NCBI GenBank assembly: GCA_021740825.1
Contig: JAIOZA010000008.1
Location: 1 to 39,863 of the forward strand
From: Bacteroidia bacterium
GTDB taxonomy: Bacteria; Bacteroidota; Bacteroidia; B-17B0; Aurantibacillaceae
Direction of reading: 5' to 3'
Length of the DNA: 39,863 nt
In this document: positions 18,273 through 27,496 of the stretch, one piece after another
Numbering within the stretch: position 1 is the first letter of the stretch
Layout of the letters: every line of letters starts with the position of its first letter
Position numbers and translations under genes: made by a program
Notes under the pieces: generated by a model
Databases searched by the model: none
What the model saw: only the letters and a program-made list of their open reading frames with translations
What the model was told of the DNA's origin: nothing

Positions 18273-19550
18273 ATGAACAATCAAGTATCGGCTCAATTAT
18301 TCGAAAAGGCAAAAGCTTTTTTTCCAGGTGGCGTAAACTCTCCGGTTCGTGCCTTTAGAAGTGTGGGCGGGACTCCAATATTTATTGATAAAGGAAAAGG
18401 TTCGCATGTTTGGGATGCTGATGGAAATGAGTACATTGATTATTGTGCAAGTTGGGGACCATTAATTTTAGGACACGCAAATAACAATGTGTTGAATGCT
18501 GTAGAAAAAACAATGCGTAACGGAACTTCATTTGGCGCACCAACGCGATTAGAAAACGAATTAGCAGAATTAATTTTAACTTTCAATTCATACATCGAAA
18601 AAATACGTTTTGTAAGCAGTGGTACTGAAGCTGTAATGAGTGCGATTCGTTTAGCAAGAGGTTATACAGGAAGAAACAAAATATTAAAATTTGAAGGATG
18701 TTATCATGGCCACTCCGATTCATTATTAGTAAAAGCGGGTTCAGGTTTGGTAACATTTGGAGAAACATCCTCTGCAGGTGTACCAGAAAGTTTTGTCAAA
18801 GAAACGATTGTAGTTCCATTAAATAACAAAGAAGCGGTTGAACAAGCCTTTTCGCAATTTAAAGATGAAATTGCCTGCATTATTATTGAACCAATTCCCG
18901 CAAACAATGGATTACTGTTGCAAGAAAAAGAGTACTTACAGTTTTTAAGAGACATTTGTACAGCAAATAATACCTTATTAATATTTGACGAAGTAATTAG
19001 TGGGTTTAGAATTTGTTTTTGTGGAGCCGCAGGTTATTATAATATTAAGCCTGATATTATTACTTATGGTAAAATTATTGGAGGTGGCTTTCCAGTTGGT
19101 GCGTACGGTGCTAGTAAAGAAATCATGTCGTCTATTTCTCCCGAAGGTAACGTTTACCAAGCTGGTACTTTAAGTGGAAACCCAGTTGCTATGTCAGCAG
19201 GGATTGCTCAATTAACGGAATGTTTAAAACCAAATTTTTACGCTGATTTAGAAGCTAAAACTCAAAAATTAATTGCAGGTTTGTCAAAAAACAAAAAACA
19301 CAATTTTCAAATATTTAGTATTGGCTCCATTTTTTGGCTAGCATTTTCCGACAAAAAATCAATTAGATGCGCTGAAGATATTGACGCTGAAAGCATGAAA
19401 CATTTTAAAGTATTGTATCATGCATTACTTGAGAATGGCATTTACTCAGGGCCTTCAGGCTACGAAGTAGGATTTATGAGTGAAGCTCATACACAAGTAG
19501 ACATAGACAAAACGATTGCTGCGTTTGAAATCGCTTTTGAGAAATTGTAA
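18273..19550 (+). CDS. hemL: Glutamate-1-semialdehyde 2,1-aminomutase
   Basis: A PLP enzyme that converts glutamate-1-semialdehyde to 5-aminolevulinate in the C5 route to haem. The 425-residue length is normal. N-terminal FPGGVNSPVRAF is the family signature. SGTEAVMSAIRLARG is the PLP-phosphate region. FDEVISGFR contains the PLP-pyridine Asp. K267 in TYGKIIGGGFPVGAYG is the Schiff-base lysine. The GNPVAMSAG loop is present. It is a lone gene; hemA and other haem genes are not in the window. Confidence 0.97.
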   Translation: MNNQVSAQLFEKAKAFFPGGVNSPVRAFRSVGGTPIFIDKGKGSHVWDADGNEYIDYCASWGPLILGHANNNVLNAVEKTMRNGTSFGAPTRLENELAELILTFNSYIEKIRFVSSGTEAVMSAIRLARGYTGRNKILKFEGCYHGHSDSLLVKAGSGLVTFGETSSAGVPESFVKETIVVPLNNKEAVEQAFSQFKDEIACIIIEPIPANNGLLLQEKEYLQFLRDICTANNTLLIFDEVISGFRICFCGAAGYYNIKPDIITYGKIIGGGFPVGAYGASKEIMSSISPEGNVYQAGTLSGNPVAMSAGIAQLTECLKPNFYADLEAKTQKLIAGLSKNKKHNFQIFSIGSIFWLAFSDKKSIRCAEDIDAESMKHFKVLYHALLENGIYSGPSGYEVGFMSEAHTQVDIDKTIAAFEIAFEKL

Positions 19551-19605
19551 CACTTAGTCTTATTAGAAAGCGATTACTGCACAATTATTAAAAAAATTTG
19601 AAAAA

Positions 19606-19647
19606 TTTTTTTTTTAGAAAAAATCTTTTCAAATTTGAAAAGATTTT
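19606..19647 (+). terminator. AT-rich 28-nt perfect palindrome after hemL
   Basis: AAAATCTTTTCAAA (19620-19633) is followed immediately by its exact complement (19634-19647), and a run of ten T (19606-19615) precedes it. It may end hemL transcription. Since the T run comes before rather than after the palindrome on this strand, an operator for the gene starting at 19686 is an equal alternative. Confidence 0.4.
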
Positions 19648-19685
19648 CCAGCCCTCTTTATTTAATTTTTTAATTATTTAATAAC

Positions 19686-21131
19686 ATGCGAATTGTTTAT
19701 TTTTTCAGAACTCTATGTGTAATTATTTTAATTACACTTTTTTCTATTTCAAAAGCAAATAATGTACAAATTACGGGCACATCTGTTTCTGGCTCTAATA
19801 TTACATTTAATATTAGCTGGGATAATAGTTGGAACACAAATTTAGCTCCTAACAATTGGGATGCAGTTTGGGTTTTTATTAAGTATCAAGATTGCGCCAC
19901 TAGATTATGGAATCATGCAAATTTGAGTACATTAATAAGTGATCATTCTGCCGCTAGTCCGTTGCAGGTAGAAACTGTTACAGACGGGAAAGGTGTTTAT
20001 ATTAGGAGAAGTGCATTGGGTGGGGGAAATATTGGAGCGACTTCAATTACTTTAAAAATGACTATTCCTGTAGGGACATATAATTATAAAGTATTTGGAA
20101 TAGAGATGGTGAAAGTACTTCAAGAAAATTTTGATTTAGGTGACGGCTCTAGCACTGGCACATATAACAGTATTGCTATTACTGCAACTACCCAAGCAAG
20201 TGGTTTATCTGCAGCTATTTTAGGAGGTGGATCGGTTGCAGTTCCATCTACATTTCCTATGGGATATAATGAGTTTTATTGTATGAAATATGAAATAACT
20301 CAAGAGCAGTATGTTGAGTTTTTGAACACCTTAACTTATGATCAACAAAAAACGAGAACAGTAAATGATCCGATTAATGCTACTGGAACTTATGCCATGC
20401 AAGCTTCTTATTCTTATAGAAATGGAATTCGTATTTCTTTGCCTGGAAACAACAATACGTTGCCTGCAGTGTATGCTTGCGATGCAACTGCTGGCACCGA
20501 AAATAGTACAAACGATGGACAAAATATAGCAGCTAATTTTTTAAGTTGGGGCGATTTATCAGCTTATTTAGATTGGTCTGCTTTGCGACCAATGTCCGAA
20601 CTGGAGTTTGAAAAAATTTGCAGAGGCCCACTTCCGCGTGTTGCAGGTGAGTATCCTTGGGGAACAACTGCTATTCAAGCCGCTAATAGTTCTGCAGTTA
20701 CCAGTCCATTAACTCCTTCCGAATCATATCCGACAGTAGTAAATGGATTATGTATTTATGGCATAGGAACTACTCAAACAATATATGGACCAGTGCGTGT
20801 CGGGATATTTGCAACTTCAACTTCGGGCAGAGCGTCTTCCGGAGCAAGTTATTATGGAGCTATGGAAATGGGCGGAAATGTATGGGAAAGAGTTGTTACA
20901 ACTGCGAGTTCTGCGGGTGTTGCTTTTACAGGTAACAATGGAGATGGTAGTATTGATGCTACTGGCGAATCTAATCAAAGTTCTTGGCCTTCTCCTATTA
21001 ATGCCTCTGGAACCGGATTTAGGGGAGGCGATTATATTAATGTTTCAGGATTTGTTAGGACTTCTGATAGAAATTCTCTTGTAGTTCAATCAAATCGATC
21101 TTATGAAAGAGGCGGGAGAGGTGTTAGATAA
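19686..21131 (+). CDS. Exported FGE/SUMF1-fold protein lacking catalytic cysteines
   Basis: A 481-residue protein with a signal peptide (residues 1-24, ending SISKA). Residues 26-145 form a beta-rich domain with several Trp (SWDNSWN, NNWDAVWVFIKY, RLWNHANL). Residues 185-481 match the formylglycine-generating-enzyme fold: MKYEITQEQYVEFLN, RPMSELEFEKICRGPLPR, MEMGGNVWERVV and GFRGGDY, ending SYERGGRGVR. The C-terminal cysteine pair that performs oxidation in true FGE enzymes is missing, so sulfatase maturation is unlikely. Cysteine-free FGE-like proteins are known as structural or binding parts, for example GldJ and GldK of the T9SS and gliding machinery. It lies 33 bp before a T9SS-secreted protein gene; joint function is inference. 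Confidence 0.85.
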   Translation: MRIVYFFRTLCVIILITLFSISKANNVQITGTSVSGSNITFNISWDNSWNTNLAPNNWDAVWVFIKYQDCATRLWNHANLSTLISDHSAASPLQVETVTDGKGVYIRRSALGGGNIGATSITLKMTIPVGTYNYKVFGIEMVKVLQENFDLGDGSSTGTYNSIAITATTQASGLSAAILGGGSVAVPSTFPMGYNEFYCMKYEITQEQYVEFLNTLTYDQQKTRTVNDPINATGTYAMQASYSYRNGIRISLPGNNNTLPAVYACDATAGTENSTNDGQNIAANFLSWGDLSAYLDWSALRPMSELEFEKICRGPLPRVAGEYPWGTTAIQAANSSAVTSPLTPSESYPTVVNGLCIYGIGTTQTIYGPVRVGIFATSTSGRASSGASYYGAMEMGGNVWERVVTTASSAGVAFTGNNGDGSIDATGESNQSSWPSPINASGTGFRGGDYINVSGFVRTSDRNSLVVQSNRSYERGGRGVR

Positions 21132-21164
21132 AAAGCATTTTTAATTTATTTTTCCCTAGTTTAA

Positions 21165-24100
21165 ATGATTTCTAAAAGACTGAATATATTTTGTATTATT
21201 TCAATATTGTTTTTTAAACAATTTATGTTTGCGCAGTATAGTGGAGGCTCAGGTGATGGATTTGCATCACAACAATTTACATTGACCTCCTGTTTAAATC
21301 CGCCACAGTTTTATGCTTATGCGGGAGGTACAGGTGATGGAACTTCTATGAATCAATTTACAATAACATCCTGCTTTAATCCACCACAATTTTATGCATA
21401 TATGGGAGGGGGCTTTGATGGTGTTGCCAGGGATATGGCAACTTATTGCCCTACAAATCCTCCGGTTGCAAATTTTTCCGGAACAACCAATACTATTTGT
21501 GTTGGTCAAACCGTTAGTTTTACCGATTTATCTTCTCAAAGTCCTTCAGCTTGGCTTTGGAATTTTCAAGGAGGAACTCCTTCCACATCATCAGTTCAAA
21601 ATCCAACTATTACTTATAACGTTCCTGGAACTTATAGCGTTTCACTAACAGCATATAATGCTATGGGGAGTAATACGTACAGTGTCATAAATTATATTAC
21701 CGTAAATGCTATTCCGGTTGCTAGTGCAGGAACCAATAGCGCTATATGTGCAGGATCTTCTGCTATATTAAATGCCAGTGGAGGTATCAATTATACTTGG
21801 ACTCCTGGCTCAGGATTAAGCAATTCCAACATTTCAAACCCAATAGCAAATCCAAGTGTAACGACAGTTTATACGGTGAATGTGAGTAATGGATTTTGTT
21901 CTTCAACAAATGCCATTACCTTAACAATAATACCTCTACCTATTGCTAATGCTGGTAATAACGTTTCAATATGTTTAGCATCTAATACTACATTAACTGC
22001 CAGTGGAGGCTCTTCATATAGTTGGAGTCCTTCCGCAGGTTTAAATTCAGTTACAAATCCAAATCCTGTTGCAAATCCAACTACCACAACAATTTATACC
22101 TTAACTGCATTTAATTCAGGATGTTCTTCAACCGATTTTGTTACTGTAAGTGTTAATCCATTGCCAACAGCAACAATTTCTGCTAATGGCCCAACTACTT
22201 TTTGTCAAGGTGGTAATGTTATACTTTCATCTAGTATAGGGGATAGCTATCAATGGAGTAATAGCGCAATTACTCCAACAATTTCCGTAACTGCATCTGG
22301 TAATTTCTTTGTAACGGTTTCAAATTCGTTTAGTTGTGCAGCAACTTCGGCTGCAATTTCGGTAGTTGTTAATCCTTTAGGAACCGCTTCTATTACTCCA
22401 AATTCCAGTACTACTTTTTGTCAAGGAGATAGTGTTACTTTAGTTGTAAACTCTGGCAATTCATATGCTTGGTCAACAGGTGCTACAACTCAAAATATAG
22501 TGGCATATTCGTCAGGTATATATAGTGTAGAGGTAACAAATAGTAATAATTGCACAACCCCCACGCCATCAGCATCAATAGTTGTTACTGTCAATCAAAA
22601 TCCCGCTATTCCAACTATTACAGCAATTGGCAGTACAAGTTTATGTATAGGAGATACAGTTATCCTTAAATCAACTTCCGCAAGTTCTTATCTTTGGAAT
22701 ACTGGCGCTGTAGTTGATTCTATTATTGTTACAACTGCAGGTAATTATAGTGTGACTGCTTTTAATTCGTTTGGTTGTAGTGCTTTGTCTTCCATAACAA
22801 GTGTAAGTGTGAATGATCCTTTAGTTGATTTTTCCGGAAATCCATTATTGGTTTTTATTCCAAATGCCAATGTTACTTTTACTGCAACTCCAAATGGTGT
22901 CCCTCCTTATAGCTATTTATGGAATTTTGGCAATAGCAGTACGTCAACTAATAGTTCGCCAAATAATACTTATAACTCCATTGGTTATTATACGGTTTCT
23001 TTAAAACTTACTGATAATACTGGATGTTCAAAAACCATTACAAAAACAAATTATGTTCAAATAGAACAATTGTTTCCAAGTTATCCAATGATAACAGGTA
23101 CAACTATCGACATCACCGATATTTCTTTTATTGATGCGGTTACAGGAATTATGACTTTATCAGATGGAAACTGCGTATTAAGTGCGGATAGCGGAAACAC
23201 CTGGAGTCCGCTAGCAACGGGTAATACTAATCAACTATACAGCGCACATGTATTGCCTGGCAATTGGTTTGTTGGCGGAGCAAATGGTACCATTCTGCAT
23301 TCAACAAATAATGGTTTAAATTGGAATACACTGAACACTGGGACTTTAGAAAGTTTTTACGGCTGTTCATTTTTAGCTGCTCCTTTAAGTGGCTTTGCGG
23401 TTGGAACAAATGGTACGATTAAATATTATGACGGAGTTAATTGGTTAAATCAAACCTCAGGAACTACGGCCCATTTAAATAATGTACATACCTTTAATAA
23501 TGGAAATGCCATTCTTGCGGGTGATAATAGTACTGTTTTATTTTATAATGGAACATCATGGTCGCCTCAAACTTTACCGTTAAGCTTTAATGTAAAAGAT
23601 ATTAGATTTACCACTATTAATGATGGTTATGCAGCAGGATCGAACGGAATAGTTATAAAAACAATAGATGGAGGTAATACGTGGACTCCTTCATTAACAG
23701 GCGTTAATATTGATTTTAATAGTGTTGAGACGGTTGGCTTAGATTCAGCTTGGGCAACTGGAACAGATGGAATTATTTACAGGACTATTGATGCCGGTAG
23801 TTCTTGGACGCGTTATTCTGTTGGTACAACAAACACTCAAAATGCAGCTCGCGTAAAAGGAGGCAAAGGTCATGTTGCAGGAAATAGCGGAAATGGTAGA
23901 AACTTTAATCCAAACACTTCAGGGACAGTAACAATCTTAAACCAAACCGAAGTTAATCATCAAAATATTTCTATTTTCCCAATTCCTTCAAAAAATCAAG
24001 TTAATTTAAGTACTAATTTTGATAACGTAAAAGTTCTTTCAATTCAAATTAAAGATGTTCAAGGAAAATTAATTGATAGTTTTAATTATAAGAACATTTC

Positions 24101-24212
24101 TGGATTGTTTAATCTCAAAATTAATACAGAATATTATTCTAATGGTATTTATTTTGTTCATATAGATCAAGACAATAATTCCTGGACACAAAAATTTGTG
24201 GTTGAAAAATAA
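21165..24212 (+). CDS. Large secreted PKD/propeller protein with T9SS type A sorting domain
   Basis: A 1015-residue protein with a signal peptide (1-24, ending MFAQ). Residues 25-90 hold a tandem repeat with GG-x-GDG and CxNPPQFYAY. A PKD domain follows at about 101-181 (SFTDLSSQSPSAWLWNFQGG, then GTYSVSLTAYN). From 185 to 560 there are five Ig/PKD-like repeats with Cys and YxWS-type cores (YTWTPGSG, YSWSPSAG, YQWSNSAI, YAWSTGAT, YLWNTGAV), and a second PKD domain near 560-640. Residues 645-930 resemble Ycf48/BNR propeller blades (DSGNTW, NNGLNW, DGGNTW, DAGSSW). The last 82 residues, from NISIFPIPSK to WTQKFVVEK, are the T9SS sorting signal, so the protein should be secreted or attached to the surface. 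The ligand is unknown; adhesion is inference. Confidence 0.9.
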   Translation: MISKRLNIFCIISILFFKQFMFAQYSGGSGDGFASQQFTLTSCLNPPQFYAYAGGTGDGTSMNQFTITSCFNPPQFYAYMGGGFDGVARDMATYCPTNPPVANFSGTTNTICVGQTVSFTDLSSQSPSAWLWNFQGGTPSTSSVQNPTITYNVPGTYSVSLTAYNAMGSNTYSVINYITVNAIPVASAGTNSAICAGSSAILNASGGINYTWTPGSGLSNSNISNPIANPSVTTVYTVNVSNGFCSSTNAITLTIIPLPIANAGNNVSICLASNTTLTASGGSSYSWSPSAGLNSVTNPNPVANPTTTTIYTLTAFNSGCSSTDFVTVSVNPLPTATISANGPTTFCQGGNVILSSSIGDSYQWSNSAITPTISVTASGNFFVTVSNSFSCAATSAAISVVVNPLGTASITPNSSTTFCQGDSVTLVVNSGNSYAWSTGATTQNIVAYSSGIYSVEVTNSNNCTTPTPSASIVVTVNQNPAIPTITAIGSTSLCIGDTVILKSTSASSYLWNTGAVVDSIIVTTAGNYSVTAFNSFGCSALSSITSVSVNDPLVDFSGNPLLVFIPNANVTFTATPNGVPPYSYLWNFGNSSTSTNSSPNNTYNSIGYYTVSLKLTDNTGCSKTITKTNYVQIEQLFPSYPMITGTTIDITDISFIDAVTGIMTLSDGNCVLSADSGNTWSPLATGNTNQLYSAHVLPGNWFVGGANGTILHSTNNGLNWNTLNTGTLESFYGCSFLAAPLSGFAVGTNGTIKYYDGVNWLNQTSGTTAHLNNVHTFNNGNAILAGDNSTVLFYNGTSWSPQTLPLSFNVKDIRFTTINDGYAAGSNGIVIKTIDGGNTWTPSLTGVNIDFNSVETVGLDSAWATGTDGIIYRTIDAGSSWTRYSVGTTNTQNAARVKGGKGHVAGNSGNGRNFNPNTSGTVTILNQTEVNHQNISIFPIPSKNQVNLSTNFDNVKVLSIQIKDVQGKLIDSFNYKNISGLFNLKINTEYYSNGIYFVHIDQDNNSWTQKFVVEK
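21237..21422 (+). repeat. ~84-bp tandem repeat coding for GGxGDG/NPPQFYAY units
   Basis: Two full units and one partial unit code for YSGGSGDG..SCLNPPQFYA, YAGGTGDG..SCFNPPQFYA and YMGGGFDG. The codons differ at many third positions, so the duplication is old and the protein motif has been kept. Confidence 0.8.
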
Positions 24213-24265
24213 ATGTTAATCAGTTTATTTCTAAATTTACTGTTTCATTTAATTCCTCGGTTATT

Positions 24266-27200
24266 TTGTTATTTCTAAAGTATATTAAAAATAATTTTTA
24301 TTTAATTTTTTTACTTTTTCCTTTTTTTTATAAGGCTCAAAATAATAATGGCATCCCATTCATAAAAAACTACCCGCCAAACGAATACGGTTCATCCCCC
24401 AACAATTGGGCAATTGCGCAAGACAAAAGAGGTGTGATGTATTTTGGAAATGCCAGTGGTGTATTAGAATTTGATGGAATAAACTGGACTTTAATTCCTG
24501 TATCAAATAATTCAGTAGTGCGATCAATTGCTATTGATAGTGCAGGAACTATATTTGTGGGGGCAGTAGGAGAATTTGGTTACCTTAAAGCCAATGAAAA
24601 AGGCGCGCTAGTTTATCAATCTTTAATAGATAAACTTCCCAAAAATGAACGCGACTTTGCAGAAGTATGGAAAACGTATGCAACTCCAAATGGAATTTAT
24701 TTTCAAACGTTTTCTAAATTAATACGACTAAAAAACAACTCCTTAAAAATATGGAAACCCGAAAGCTCTTTTCATTTTAGTTTTTTTCTAAACAATAAAT
24801 TTTATATCAACGAAAAACAGTTTGGATTAAAATGTTTATTTAATGATTCTTTGACGTTGATAAAAGGTGGAGAAACATTTGCCGATTTAAGAATCTATGG
24901 AATGTACCCATATTTAAATAATAAAATATTAATAGCATGCCGCGAAAAAGGATTAATGCTATTAAATGAGCTTGCAACTTATAAAGATTCAGCCTTGTCA
25001 TCTTTTAAATCGGAAATCAACAATTACTTAATTGATGGGCAAGTTTATGGGGGAGTATATTTAAAAAATAATACATATTGCTTTGCTACATTAAAAAACG
25101 GCGTCTATATAATTAATTCAAGTGGAAAAATTATTAATGAGATTAATAAAAAAACCGGTTTGCAAGATGATATTATAAAATCTGTAGCACTTGATAATCA
25201 AAATGATTTATGGATAGCATTAGGAAATGGTATTTCTCGTGCCGAAATTTCTTCACCATTGTTTACATTTTCAGATTCAGAAGGATTGAATGGATCAATA
25301 GAAGATATTACTTCATATAAAAATAAGCTCTATGTAGCTACTTCACTTGGTGTTTTTGTACAAGATAAAGGTAAATTTATTCCTATTAAAAAGATTACTA
25401 GTGGCACTTGGTCATTAAAAAAAATAAACTTCATTAATGATACTATTTTATTAGCTTCTTCCGAATCGGGTATTTTTAGCATCAATGATTTTGAAGGAAA
25501 ATTAATTAAAGAGGGATTTGGATATACACTTTGTCAGTCTGCTAAATTTCCACAAAGAGTATATGTGGGAATGAATGATGGATTGTCATCGTTAAGATTT
25601 GAAAAAAATAAATGGATTGATGAAGATTATTTAGACGGATTAGATGTTGAAATTAGAGGCATTGCAGAAGATAATGATGGTAATTTATGGTTAGGAAGTC
25701 CATTTGATGGAATAATTTATATTGATTGGAATACAAAAATAAAATCAAAATTTATATCATCATGGGGCAGTTCATTTAATATCTTAAATTACGACACAAC
25801 AGCAGGTATACCTGCTATGAAATATAATTTACCATATCGTTTTAATAATAAAGTTTTATTTGCTACAACAAATGGAATTTATGAATTTGATAAAAAAAAC
25901 AAACGTTTTTATATGTCGCCATTTTTAAAAAAACAATTAAGCGGTAGACAAATTTTTAGATTAGCCGCAAAAGGTACATGTTCTGTATGGTTATTTACAG
26001 TTGTTGAAGCGCTATCAAACGAGGTTGGTTTGGCATATTGTGATAATAACAACTATACATGGTACTCACAGCCATTTTTAAGAGTTTCAGAACGAGAAAT
26101 ACATGCTATTTTACCAGATCAAAATAATATAACATGGTTCGGTGGTCCTGATGGGTTATTAAGGTATGATGCATCCATTATAAAAAATTATGCCGATCCT
26201 TTCAATTCTTTAATTAGATTAGTTAAAGCAGGAAACGATTCTATTTTTTGCGGCAATTTCACTGATGATAAAACAAAAAATATATCGTTAAAACAACCCA
26301 CAAGTTTTTTCCCTATCTTAACTTATAATAATAATTCATTGCTGTTTGAATATACTGCAACAAATTTTTGCGCTGAAAAAAATAATTTATTTAATGTTTT
26401 TCTTGAAGGATTTGATGAAAATTGGTCAGGTTGGTCAAATAAAAGTTATAAGGAATATACTAATCTAAAAGAAGGTTCCTACACATTTCATGTGAAAGCA
26501 AAAAACATATATGGCACAATTAGTTCTGAGGCTACCTTTCAATTTACTATTCTAGCACCATGGTATAGGCATATTTTAGCATATATATTTTATGTGATTT
26601 TATTTTTAACTATTTTATTTGGATTTAATGCAGTGCGAACAAAACAATTAAAAGTGCGTCAGGAAGAATTAAAAGTGAAAATTAGTGAAGCCACTTCCGA
26701 AATAAAAGAGCAAAAGCATTTAATTGAAGAAAAGCACAAAGAAATTACGGATAGCATTAATTATGCTGAAAGAATTCAAAGAAGCTTCATTGCAACGCAA
26801 GAAATATTGGATGATAACTTGGCTGATTATTTTGTTTTCTTTAAACCAAAAGATGTTGTTAGTGGTGATTTTTATTGGGTGTCAAGATTAATAAATGGAA
26901 ATTTTGCTTTAGTAACTGCCGACAGCACCGGGCATGGTGTTCCAGGTGCGATTATGAGTTTATTAAATATTACTAGTTTAGAAAAAGCAATTGAAACCAA
27001 GACGGCGCCTTCCGAAATTTTAGATGATACGAGAAAGATAATTATTGATAGGTTAAAAAAGGACGGAAGCCCGGAAGGAGGCAAAGATGGTATGGATTGT
27101 AGTTTATGTGTTTATGATTTTAAAAACTTAAAACTGTATATATCGGCAGCAAATAATCCTGTTTGGATTGTTAGAGAAAATAATGTCATTGAAATTAAAC

Positions 27201-27490
27201 CTGATAAAATGCCAGTAGGTAAGCATGATAAACAAGACATGCCATTTACCCAACGAGAGGTAGATTTACAAGTGGGAGATTTAGTTTATACTTTAACAGA
27301 TGGTTTTCCCGATCAATTTGGCGGAGAAAAAGGAAAAAAGTTCATGAGCAAAAATCTTCGAGAATTATTACTAGCCAACGCACACCTTAGTACGCTTCAA
27401 CAAAAAACACTATTAGAAAAAACATTTTCTGATTGGGTTGGATCTTTAGAGCAAGTAGATGACGTAACAGTTATTGGAATAAAAATTTAA
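24266..27490 (+). CDS. Membrane receptor: propeller + Y_Y_Y + coiled coil + SpoIIE phosphatase
   Basis: A 1074-residue signalling protein. The start is TTG at 24266; no in-frame ATG precedes the signal peptide (residues 1-25, FYKAQ). Residues 26-690 are periplasmic, with Reg_prop-type blades (DNDGNLWLGSPFDGI, DNQNDLWIALGNGI). Residues 695-762 are a Y_Y_Y domain (FDENWSGWS, LKEGSYTFHVKAKN). One membrane helix lies at about 768-790, then a coiled coil (KEITDSINYAERIQRSF). Residues 830-1074 are a SpoIIE/PP2C phosphatase with SGDFYWV, ADSTGHGVPGA (Asp 886), TDGFPDQFGG and a final DDVTVIGI carrying the metal-binding acids. It should dephosphorylate a phosphoserine or phosphothreonine partner, classically an anti-anti-sigma factor, which is not encoded nearby. 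It starts 53 bp after the T9SS protein gene. Confidence 0.9.
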   Translation: MLFLKYIKNNFYLIFLLFPFFYKAQNNNGIPFIKNYPPNEYGSSPNNWAIAQDKRGVMYFGNASGVLEFDGINWTLIPVSNNSVVRSIAIDSAGTIFVGAVGEFGYLKANEKGALVYQSLIDKLPKNERDFAEVWKTYATPNGIYFQTFSKLIRLKNNSLKIWKPESSFHFSFFLNNKFYINEKQFGLKCLFNDSLTLIKGGETFADLRIYGMYPYLNNKILIACREKGLMLLNELATYKDSALSSFKSEINNYLIDGQVYGGVYLKNNTYCFATLKNGVYIINSSGKIINEINKKTGLQDDIIKSVALDNQNDLWIALGNGISRAEISSPLFTFSDSEGLNGSIEDITSYKNKLYVATSLGVFVQDKGKFIPIKKITSGTWSLKKINFINDTILLASSESGIFSINDFEGKLIKEGFGYTLCQSAKFPQRVYVGMNDGLSSLRFEKNKWIDEDYLDGLDVEIRGIAEDNDGNLWLGSPFDGIIYIDWNTKIKSKFISSWGSSFNILNYDTTAGIPAMKYNLPYRFNNKVLFATTNGIYEFDKKNKRFYMSPFLKKQLSGRQIFRLAAKGTCSVWLFTVVEALSNEVGLAYCDNNNYTWYSQPFLRVSEREIHAILPDQNNITWFGGPDGLLRYDASIIKNYADPFNSLIRLVKAGNDSIFCGNFTDDKTKNISLKQPTSFFPILTYNNNSLLFEYTATNFCAEKNNLFNVFLEGFDENWSGWSNKSYKEYTNLKEGSYTFHVKAKNIYGTISSEATFQFTILAPWYRHILAYIFYVILFLTILFGFNAVRTKQLKVRQEELKVKISEATSEIKEQKHLIEEKHKEITDSINYAERIQRSFIATQEILDDNLADYFVFFKPKDVVSGDFYWVSRLINGNFALVTADSTGHGVPGAIMSLLNITSLEKAIETKTAPSEILDDTRKIIIDRLKKDGSPEGGKDGMDCSLCVYDFKNLKLYISAANNPVWIVRENNVIEIKPDKMPVGKHDKQDMPFTQREVDLQVGDLVYTLTDGFPDQFGGEKGKKFMSKNLRELLLANAHLSTLQQKTLLEKTFSDWVGSLEQVDDVTVIGIKI

Positions 27491-27496
27491 TTTTTT

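Noticed and set aside
19686..21131. Active formylglycine-generating enzyme (sulfatase activator)
   Set aside because: The C-terminal catalytic cysteine pair is absent, and no sulfatase gene is nearby.
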